Part shown: one piece after another, positions 55,675-62,930 of the stretch
Layout of the letters: every line of letters starts with the position of its first letter
How positions within the stretch are numbered: the first letter of the stretch is position 1
Assembly (NCBI GenBank): GCA_963795935.1
Contig: CAWCJO010000004.1
Span: 1,116,001-1,180,000, forward strand
DNA: 64,000 nt
Direction of reading: 5' to 3'
Source: JAICMB01 sp963795935
GTDB lineage: Bacteria; Acidobacteriota; Terriglobia; Bryobacterales; Bryobacteraceae
Made by a program: the position numbers and the translations under genes
The notes under the pieces: model-generated
Told to the model about the DNA's origin: nothing
The model's input: the letters and a program-made list of their open reading frames with translations, nothing else
The model's database searches: none

Positions 55675-58600
55675 ATGCCTGCTCACGTCCGAGACGAGCC
55701 CGTTCCCCTGAACGTACTGTCGCGCGGGCCGGATGCTTCGGCTGCAAATTACCATCACCCGCCCACGGCGCATTACCAGAAACAGGACTGGGGCGCCGAG
55801 GCTCGCGATCTCGCGGACCACCTCACCGGCCGCATCGAAGGTGAGGTTCGCTTCGACAACGGCAGCCGCGCGCTCTATGCGACGGACCTCTCCATGTACC
55901 GTCAAGTTCCCATCGGCGTCGTTGTGCCGCGCTCGGTGGAGGACGTGGTCGCAACCGTCGCGGCCTGCAGTGAGCGCGGCATTCCGATTCTGGGCCGCGG
56001 CTGCGGCACCAGCCTCTCGGGCCAGACGTGCAACGTCGCGGTGGTCATCGATTTTTCAAAATATCTGAATTCGATTATCGAGCTGGATCCCACGCGGAAG
56101 CTCGCGCGCGTCGAGCCTGGCTGCATTCGCGACGAGCTCAACGACCGCGCCGAGGAGCATCATTTGACCTTTGCGCCCGATCCCGCCACGCACAAATACT
56201 GCACCCTGGGCGGCATGATCGGCAATAATTCCTGCGGCGTGCATTCGGTCATGGGCGGCCGCACCGCCGATAATGTCGAGGAGCTGGATATTCTCACCTA
56301 CGACGGCGTGCGGATGACGGTCGGCCGCACCAGCGATACCGATCTTGAACGCATTGTGCGCGAGGGCGGCCGCAAAGGCGAGATTTACTCGCAGCTTAAA
56401 TCCTTGCGGGACCGCTACGGCGACCGCGTGCGCAAGATCTTTCCGCCGATTCCGCGCCGCGTATCGGGCTATAACCTGGACGAGCTTCTGCCCGAAAAAG
56501 GATTCAACGTGGCGCGCGCGCTGGTGGGTACGGAAAGCACCTGCGCCATCGTGCTCGGCGCGACGCTGCGTCTGATGGATAGCCCGCCCAAGCGCGCGCT
56601 GCTCGTCATCGGCTATCCCGATATTTTCCAGGCCGGCGACAATGTCGCGGCCATCCGCTCGTATGGCCCCATCGGCCTCGAGGCTCTCCAAAAACACGTC
56701 CTCGAAAACATGCGGCGCAAACACCAGGACACCGAGGGCGCCAAGTACCTGCCCGAAGCCGATACCTGGCTCTATGCCGAGTTTGGAGGCCAGACTCAAG
56801 CCGAAGCCGACGGCCGCGCGCGCGAAGCAAAGGAGAAAATCAACGCTCACCTAAAGGGCCACACCGGGATCAATATGGTCAGCGATCCCGATGAGCAACA
56901 CAAGGTCTGGCATTTGCGCGAGTCCGGCGTCGGTTCCAGCCGCGTTCCAGGAATCGAAGATGCGTGGCCCTCCTGGGAGGACGCCGCCGTGCCGCCCGAG
57001 GCGCTCGGCAACTACCTCCGCGATTTTTACAAGCTGCTCAATAAATATCACTACGCCTGGACCATTTACGGGCACTTCGGCGATGGCTGCGTTCATTGCC
57101 GCATTACCTTCGACCTGAAGAGCCGCGACGGCGTGCGTCAATACCGGGCGTTTCTCGAGGAGGCCGCAGACCTCGTTGTACGATACGGAGGCTCGTTATC
57201 GGGCGAGCACGGCGATGGGCAGGCAAAAGCCGAGCTGCTGCCGAAAATGTTCGGCAATGAGTTGGTCGAGGCCTTCCGGGAGTTCAAATCGATTTGGGAT
57301 CCGGGTTGGAAAATGAATCCCGGCAAGGTGGTCGATCCCTACAAGCTCGACGAAAATCTACGCGTCAATCCGGATCATCCTCATAAGCCGGTCCTGACCT
57401 ATTTCAAATTTCCGGACGATCACGGCAGCATTTCCGAGGCCACGGAACGCTGTTTCGGCGTTGGCCAGTGCCGCGGCATGGATGGCGGAACCATGTGCCC
57501 CAGCTTTATGGCCACACGCGAGGAGATGCACACCACGCGCGGCCGCGCACATCTGCTTTTCGAAATGCTGCGCGGAGAAGCCATCCGGGAAGGCTGGCGC
57601 GACCCGCATGTGAAGGAGTCGCTCGACCTGTGCCTATCGTGTAAAGGATGCAAGGGCGATTGTCCTGTCTCGATCGACATCGCGACTTACAAGGCCGAGT
57701 TTCTGGCGCATTATTATGAAGGCCGCCTGCGCCCCCGTTCGGCGTATGCGCTGGGATTAGTGCATCGCTGGGCACAGCTCGGCTCCCGCGCTCCGGGGTT
57801 GGTTAATTTCGTCACGCAAACACCGGGTTTGGCATCTCTCGCCAAGGCCGCGGCCGGCATCAGCCATCGGCGGCGCATTCCGAGGTTTGCGCACCAGACA
57901 TTTAAGACTTGGTTTCAAGAACGGGGCCGCCGCAATCTGAACCAGGATGCCGTCATCCTGTGGGCCGATACGTTCAATAACTACTTCTTCCCCCAAACCG
58001 CGAGGGCCGCTGTCGAGGTCCTCGAAGATGCTGGATTCCGCGTACAGGTCCCCAAACAACCGCTGTGCTGCGGACGCCCGCTCTACGATTACGGCATGTT
58101 GGACCGCGCTAAAACCCAGTTGACGGAAATCCTCGCCGCGCTGCGCCCCGCCATTCGATCCGGCACGCCCGTGGTGGTGCTGGAACCGAGTTGTCTCGCG
58201 GTGTTCCGCGACGAGATGCACAGTCTTTTACCGCAGGACGAAGATGCGCGGCGGCTGAAGGAGCACTCCTTTTCGTTGACCGAATTCCTCGACCGCAACG
58301 GCTACCGGCCGCCAAGACTGGACCGCAAAGCCATTGTGCATGGCCACTGCCACGAAAAAGCGGTGCTCGACAAAATGAAGAGCGAAATGAAAATTTTGAC
58401 CGCGGCGGGCCTCGAGGCCGATCTGCTAGACAGCGGATGCTGCGGCATGGCGGGATCCTTTGGCTTCGAAGCCGAGCACTACGGCATTTCCATGAAAATC
58501 GGCGAGCGCACGCTGCTGCCGAAAGTGCGCTCCACGAGCCGCAATACGATCGTCGTCGCCGATGGCTTCAGTTGCCGCGAGCAGATCTCGCAGGCAACGG

Positions 58601-58788
58601 GCCGCGAGCCTCTGCACGTGGCGGAAGTTCTGCAAATGGCGCTGCACGGCGGTTCGCAGCCAGCCGCGCCCGAACGAGCGCAACGCCGCAAGGCCGTTCT
58701 CGCCGCCGCGGGCGCTGCCGCTATTACCGCGGGCGCCATCGCCGCGATCTTCGCCTACCGCCATTTTCGCCGCGGCCTTGCTTCATGA
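55675..58788 (+). CDS. YdiJ-like FAD/4Fe-4S 2-hydroxy acid dehydrogenase, membrane-tethered
   Basis: 1037 residues. ATG 55675 has AGGAG seven bases upstream. Domains: N-terminal FAD_binding_4/PCMH (about 70-270, LGRGCGTSLSGQT, NNSCGVHSVMGGRT), FAD-oxidase C (about 330-540, YGHFGDGCVHCR, SGEHGDGQAKA), Fe-S segment with Cys at 593, 599, 608 and the CLSCKGCKGDCP motif at 653, then two CCG modules (PLCCGRP near 797, GCCGMAG near 921) and one C-terminal helix (AAAGAAAITAGAIAAIFAY) as membrane anchor. E. coli YdiJ oxidises D-2-hydroxyglutarate; D-lactate or glycolate are alternatives. Electrons probably go to quinone. The stop overlaps the next gene as ATGA. Confidence 0.88.
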   Translation: MPAHVRDEPVPLNVLSRGPDASAANYHHPPTAHYQKQDWGAEARDLADHLTGRIEGEVRFDNGSRALYATDLSMYRQVPIGVVVPRSVEDVVATVAACSERGIPILGRGCGTSLSGQTCNVAVVIDFSKYLNSIIELDPTRKLARVEPGCIRDELNDRAEEHHLTFAPDPATHKYCTLGGMIGNNSCGVHSVMGGRTADNVEELDILTYDGVRMTVGRTSDTDLERIVREGGRKGEIYSQLKSLRDRYGDRVRKIFPPIPRRVSGYNLDELLPEKGFNVARALVGTESTCAIVLGATLRLMDSPPKRALLVIGYPDIFQAGDNVAAIRSYGPIGLEALQKHVLENMRRKHQDTEGAKYLPEADTWLYAEFGGQTQAEADGRAREAKEKINAHLKGHTGINMVSDPDEQHKVWHLRESGVGSSRVPGIEDAWPSWEDAAVPPEALGNYLRDFYKLLNKYHYAWTIYGHFGDGCVHCRITFDLKSRDGVRQYRAFLEEAADLVVRYGGSLSGEHGDGQAKAELLPKMFGNELVEAFREFKSIWDPGWKMNPGKVVDPYKLDENLRVNPDHPHKPVLTYFKFPDDHGSISEATERCFGVGQCRGMDGGTMCPSFMATREEMHTTRGRAHLLFEMLRGEAIREGWRDPHVKESLDLCLSCKGCKGDCPVSIDIATYKAEFLAHYYEGRLRPRSAYALGLVHRWAQLGSRAPGLVNFVTQTPGLASLAKAAAGISHRRRIPRFAHQTFKTWFQERGRRNLNQDAVILWADTFNNYFFPQTARAAVEVLEDAGFRVQVPKQPLCCGRPLYDYGMLDRAKTQLTEILAALRPAIRSGTPVVVLEPSCLAVFRDEMHSLLPQDEDARRLKEHSFSLTEFLDRNGYRPPRLDRKAIVHGHCHEKAVLDKMKSEMKILTAAGLEADLLDSGCCGMAGSFGFEAEHYGISMKIGERTLLPKVRSTSRNTIVVADGFSCREQISQATGREPLHVAEVLQMALHGGSQPAAPERAQRRKAVLAAAGAAAITAGAIAAIFAYRHFRRGLAS

Positions 58789-59675
58789 CGCCCAATTTTT
58801 CCGATTTCACCGCGCGGCGCGCCGCCTTTCGGAAGCTTCACGAAAGCGGCTGTTTTGTCATTCCGAATCCGTGGGACGCCGGGTCGGCGCGTTATCTGCG
58901 GCATCTTGGATTCCAGGCGCTCGCGACCACCAGCTCCGGATTTGCGTTTTCATGCGGGCTGCCGGATAGCGGCGCTATCGTGTCGCGCGACCGTATGCTC
59001 GGCAATATCGCCGCCATTGTTGCCGCCGTCGACTTGCCGGTGAATGCCGATTTCCAGTCGGGCTATGCCGATGAACCGGAACGCGTCGCCCAAAATGTGC
59101 GGCTCTGTATCCAGACCGGCGTCGCGGGGCTTTCGATCGAGGATGCCACGGCGGATCCCGCGCGCCCGTTATACGAGTTGCCGCTCGCAATCGAGCGCAT
59201 CAAGGCCGCGCGGAGCGCCATTGACGATTCCGGCGCCGAAGTACTTCTCACGGCGCGGGCGGAGTGCTATCTGACGGGCCATCCCGACCCGCTGCGGGAG
59301 TCGCTGCGCCGTTTGCAGGCCTATGCGGAAGCTGGCGCGGACGTGCTGTACGCTCCGGGGCCGGATCGCGTCGACGATATTAAAACGATTGTCGCGGCGC
59401 TCCGCCCCAAGCCCGTGAACGTCCTGGTGAGCCGGAACATCGGGCTCCATGTCGCGGACCTGGCGGAGCTTGGCGTGCGGCGCATCAGCGTCGGGTCGGC
59501 GCTCGCGCGCGCCGCCTGGACAGGCTTTATTGCGGCCGCGCGGACGCTCGCGAGCGAAGGCGGCTTCACGGGGTTCGATGGGCTGGCGAGCCTTCTCCGA
59601 GCTCGACGCTTTTTTCCGCGGCGACCTGAAAAATCGGCTCGCCATCAGCCCCTCTCTCGCCTACAAACCCCCTGA
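58785..59675 (+). CDS. PEP-mutase/isocitrate-lyase-family enzyme (frame uncertain at 3' end)
   Basis: About 290 residues. A TIM-barrel of the ICL/PEPM superfamily: FVIPNPWDAGSAR, VNADFQSGYAD (metal Asp), AGLSIEDAT, LLTARAECYL and PVNVLV. The sequence is nearest to short uncharacterised PEP_mutase-like proteins that act on 2-oxo or hydroxy acids. The isocitrate-lyase KKCGH loop is absent, so C-C lyase on isocitrate is unlikely. ATG 58785 overlaps the dehydrogenase stop. Near 59595, beside a T6 run, the frame ending 59675 reads RARRFFPRR while another reads SELDAFFRGD, which looks more native, so the true stop is uncertain. It may supply or use the keto acids of the operon. Confidence 0.75.
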   Translation: MTPNFSDFTARRAAFRKLHESGCFVIPNPWDAGSARYLRHLGFQALATTSSGFAFSCGLPDSGAIVSRDRMLGNIAAIVAAVDLPVNADFQSGYADEPERVAQNVRLCIQTGVAGLSIEDATADPARPLYELPLAIERIKAARSAIDDSGAEVLLTARAECYLTGHPDPLRESLRRLQAYAEAGADVLYAPGPDRVDDIKTIVAALRPKPVNVLVSRNIGLHVADLAELGVRRISVGSALARAAWTGFIAAARTLASEGGFTGFDGLASLLRARRFFPRRPEKSARHQPLSRLQTP

Positions 59676-59715
59676 AACCCAGGTATTTCCGCCCCGTCTG
59701 ATACTATTGACGAAC

Positions 59716-60450
59716 GTGCGGGTAAGGGTCCTGTTTTTCGGCATATTGAAGGATATCGTGGGCCGCTCCGAAGACGCCATGGACGTCGCCGAGGGGCAGG
59801 ACCTGGGGTCCATATTCGACGTCTACGCCGGCCAGTTCCCCCGCATCGCGCAGATGGCCTCCAGCATTGTTCTCGCCCAGAACCACGAATTTCGGGGCCG
59901 CGATGCCCTCCTCGCAGCCGGCGACGAGATCGCTTTTTTGCCGCCCGTGAGCGGCGGCGCGGGTACGCATGCGGCCGGCTTGTCCCCCTACACTCACGAA
60001 ATCTCCGGCCAGAACTGCTTTTTCGCCCTGACGCGGCGGCCCATCGACGCCGCCGCCCTCATCCGCAAGATGCTCCGCCCCGAGGACGGCGCGGTGGTCG
60101 ATTTCGAAGGCGTGGTTCGCAACAACACGAAAGGGCGCGCCACCGAGTACCTCGATTACGAATGCTATGAGCCCATGGCGATCAAGATCATGGCGGAGAT
60201 CGGACGCGACATCGCCGCCGCGCGCGCCATCGGGCGCATCGCCATGGTGCATCGCCTCGGACGCATGGAGATCGGCGAAACGAGCGTTGCCGTGGTCGTC
60301 ACCGCGCCCCATCGCAAGCCCGCCTTCGAGGCCGCCCTCGAGGGCATCGATCGTCTCAAGCGCCTGGTTCCGATCTGGAAGAAGGAACACTTCGCCGACG
60401 GCGGCGCGTGGGTCGAAGGAGAGTGGGACGAGTCCGTCCTCAGCCGGTGA
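59716..60450 (+). CDS. Molybdopterin synthase, MoaD-MoaE fusion
   Basis: 244 residues from GTG 59716 (TTG 59707 possible). Residues 1-81 are MoaD-like, with a beta-grasp fold ending FLPPVSGG at Gly80-Gly81. After a short linker, residues about 105-244 are MoaE: DGAVVDFEGVVRNNTKG, LDYECYEPMA, MVHRLGRMEIGE, RLKRLVPIWKKE and WVEGEWDES. MoaD must end in a free Gly-Gly to carry thiocarboxylate sulfur, so the fusion needs cleavage after Gly81, as known for mycobacterial MoaX. The long in-frame reading upstream (from 59449) belongs to the preceding gene. It works in molybdenum cofactor synthesis and is coupled to the VWA gene (GTGA). Confidence 0.88.
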   Translation: MRVRVLFFGILKDIVGRSEDAMDVAEGQDLGSIFDVYAGQFPRIAQMASSIVLAQNHEFRGRDALLAAGDEIAFLPPVSGGAGTHAAGLSPYTHEISGQNCFFALTRRPIDAAALIRKMLRPEDGAVVDFEGVVRNNTKGRATEYLDYECYEPMAIKIMAEIGRDIAAARAIGRIAMVHRLGRMEIGETSVAVVVTAPHRKPAFEAALEGIDRLKRLVPIWKKEHFADGGAWVEGEWDESVLSR

Positions 60451-61372
60451 AATTTTCTCGCTGGACCGCCCTCATTTTATTTTCTGCTCCTGCTTCCGGC
60501 CGTCCTTCCGCAGGAACCGGTGATCCGCGTCAATGTTCGCCTGGTGCGTTTGCTGGTGACGGTCAAAGATGCGGCCGGAGGTCTTGTCGGCTCCCTCAAA
60601 AAGAGCGATTTCACCATTTTCGATAACGGCGCGAAGCAGGAAATCGCTCTCTTCGAGCACCACACCGATCAGCCGCTGTCCATCTCCGTCCTCTTCGACA
60701 CCAGCGCCTCGGTCGGCATCGCCCTCAAGTACGAAATTGATTCCACGCTTCGTTTTCTCCACGCCGCCTTTGGGGAAGGCAACCCCGACGACGCCATCGC
60801 GCTCTATAGTTTCAACTGGCAGGTGCGGATCCATTCCAGTTTCACGCGCCGCGTGGACCGCTTGGAGCGCGCCCTGCGCCAAATTCGCGCCGAAGGCGGC
60901 ACTTCGCTGTATGATGCTATTTATCTCGCGAGCCGCGATCTCGAAGGCCGTGAAGGCCGCCATGTCATCATCATTGTCACCGACGGAGGCGATACCACCA
61001 GCTACAAGGATTTCCACACCGCCCTCGATTCCGCGCAACGGGCCGACGCCGTCATTTATCCCATCCTGGTCATGCCGATAACCAACGATGCCGGCCGCAA
61101 TATCGGCGGCGAGAACGCCCTCACGACTCTCGCCAACGGAACCGGAGGCATGGTGTTCACTCCCGATCTCGGCTCCTCGCTCGATGAAGCGTTCAACGAC
61201 ATTCTCATGGCGCTTCGGACGCAGTACATGCTCGGCTACTATCCCGCGAACGTCCCGCTGACGAAAGAACCGTTTCCATCAGCTTCGTGTCGCCGTGAGC
61301 CGGCCGGCATTGCGGGTCATCACGCGCAGCGGTTACTATGGAGACTCCGAGGAGTCTTCCCAACGCCGGTAG
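60447..61372 (+). CDS. Acidobacterial VWFA-related domain protein (two frame changes)
   Basis: About 308 residues. From GTG 60447, overlapping the MoaE stop, it reads MKFSRWTALILF; the frame changes near 60482 to LLLLPAVLPQEPVIRVNV (signal peptide end and mature start), and near 61272 from TKEPF to HQLRVAVSRPALRVITRSGYYG, ending at TAG 61372. A beta domain (VRLLVTVKDAAGGLVG, DFTIFDNGAKQEI) precedes the VWA domain with MIDAS residues DTSASVG and TDGGDT. Such proteins are abundant in Acidobacteria, are exported, and bind metal-dependently to protein or peptide partners. Function unknown. Confidence 0.85.
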
Positions 61373-61397
61373 CCGGCAGCGTCAAAACAACTCATTG

Positions 61398-61628
61398 ATG
61401 CCCTCGAAAGGTTCGAAAAAAGCGCCGGAGCAGACGTTTGAAGAGGTGAAATACCTCCGTTACCTGATCGAGAACGCTATTCCCATCTGCATCCGGCTGG
61501 GCGATAACGAAGAGGTCCGCGGCTCCATCGAGTTCTTCGACTCGAACCTGATCCGCCTGACCCGCTCCGGCGCTCCGAATCTTTTCGTGTACAAGCACGA
61601 TATCAAGTACCTGTACGAAACCGCGTAA
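61398..61628 (+). CDS. hfq: Divergent Hfq-like RNA chaperone
   Basis: 76 residues from ATG 61398. An Lsm fold with an N-terminal helix (FEEVKYLRYLIENAI), Sm1 (IPICIRLGDNEEVRGSIEFFDSNLIRL) and Sm2 with the Hfq mark VYKHDIKYLY. It is much diverged from enterobacterial Hfq (no QDPFLN start and a reduced C-terminal tail), as in other Acidobacteria. Hfq hexamers pair small RNAs with mRNAs. It lies between the VWA gene and inositol monophosphatase, not next to miaA or hflX as in many proteobacteria. Confidence 0.78.
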   Translation: MPSKGSKKAPEQTFEEVKYLRYLIENAIPICIRLGDNEEVRGSIEFFDSNLIRLTRSGAPNLFVYKHDIKYLYETA

Positions 61629-61675
61629 CCGAGCCGCGCACGAAGTAAGCGGTGAAAATTTCGCGCCGTCCGATT

Positions 61676-62498
61676 ATGTCTTATCTCGAATCCAGCATCG
61701 AAATCGCCCGCGAGGCCGGCTCTCTCCTGGCCGGATATTTCGAACGCCGCGTCCAATTTGAGCTGAAAGGCGAATTCGATCTCGTTACCGAGGCCGATCG
61801 CGCTTCCGAACGCCTGATCCTCGATCGCCTCCGGTCGCGCTATCCCGCGCATGCCGTCGTCGCCGAAGAAAGCGGGTCGCATGCCGGCGCCTCCGAGTAC
61901 CGCTGGTACGTCGACCCGCTCGACGGTACGACCAATTTTGCCCACGGCTTCCCTATCTTCAACGTCACGCTGGCGCTGGAGCGCGCCGGCGAATTGATTG
62001 CCGGAGTGATCTACGATCCAACGCGCGACGAGCTCTTCACGGCTGAAAAAGGCGGCGGCGCATTTCTGAATGGGCGGAAAATCTCGGTCTCCAGGCGCCG
62101 CGCGAGTGCTTGATTCGCTCGTGGCAACCGGCTTTCCAAGCCGCAAGCGGCACGAGAACGTCAACGTTCACTTTTATTACCAGCTTGCCATGCTGTCGCA
62201 CGGCGTTCGCCGCGCCGGATCGGCGGCGCTCGACCTCGCTTATGTCGCCTGCGGCCGTCTCGATGCCTTTTGGGAATTCGGACTCAAGCCCTGGGACATG
62301 GCGGCCGGACTTCTGCTTGTCAGTGAGGCTGGCGGAACCTGCTCCGGCATGAAAGGCGGCCCGGCCGCTCTCACCGGCGCGGACATTCTTGCCGACAACA
62401 CCTCAATTCACGCCGAGATGCTGTGCCTGTTCTCCGAGATTTTCGGAGGGAATTACCGCCATCCGCTCCCCCAACTCCCCGCTTCAATGTCCAGGTGA
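61676..62498 (+). CDS. suhB: Inositol monophosphatase family enzyme (one frame change)
   Basis: About 274 residues, a Mg-dependent phosphatase of the IMPase/FBPase superfamily, cytoplasmic. Metal motifs: VVAEESG, DPLDGTTNFAHGFPIF and LKPWDMAAGLLLV. The first frame ends at 62113 (RKISVSRRR), while the native continuation (GAARVLDSLVATGFP) is in the next frame from about 62090. ATG 61676 (MSYLESSIEIAREAG) matches the family start better than GTG 61652. Substrate is likely inositol-1-phosphate or a sugar phosphate; SuhB also has a regulatory role in rRNA transcription in E. coli. Confidence 0.88.
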
Positions 62499-62499
62499 G

Positions 62500-62767
62500 G
62501 AATGGGAACAGGCGAAAGCAGGATACGCCGGCAGCGAAGAATGCGAAAGCGGCATCGACGTAAGCAGTCAGCGATGCCATCGAGGTTGTGGACCGTCAGC
62601 ATCGGCGGCATGTCTGCAATAGCCTCCCGCTCAACCAGCGCGCAGCCGCCCCGCATCAGCTTGTAGCTGGTATGGACCTTACCCCTGGGCGCGTCGGCAT
62701 CCCATTCGCCCACGAGCTTCTTGAGACGCGCAAAAGCGGCCGGAGCGTCATAAGGCGTCATTGTCAT
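62500..62767 (-). pseudogene. Truncated unknown protein (DUF1579-like)
   Basis: From ATG 62767, MTMTPYDAPAAFARLKKLVGEW, DAPRGKVHTSYKLMRGG, ALVEREAIADMPPMLTVHNLDG resemble the first half of small acidobacterial proteins of the DUF1579 kind (one lipocalin-like barrel). After about 62580 the frame breaks; the next frame reads LTAYVDAAFAF and then loses all similarity near the end of the inositol monophosphatase gene. The second half is missing, so a remnant is most likely. Upstream 160 bases to 62930 hold no gene that I can see. Confidence 0.55.
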
Positions 62768-62930
62768 TTGAGGGTGGCGGCTTGGCCTGCGAGCGGCGCC
62801 GGAAATGCGGTTGCGCCGAGAGAACTCTTGGATCGCGCCTATGACACAATTTGTTGTTGTGAGCACCATCGGGCGCGTCATCGAACATGAACCCAGTGTG
62901 GCATCCAAGCACACGGCCCGTGGCGCTGGA

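Noticed and set aside
58191..58784. Long upstream extension of the PEP-mutase-family gene
   Set aside because: It is the shadow of the YdiJ-like gene; the family N-terminus starts at ATG 58785.
53824..58788. One 1654-residue multifunctional protein
   Set aside because: Stop, ribosome site and start for a separate second gene lie in the linker; see the finding on 55530-55700.
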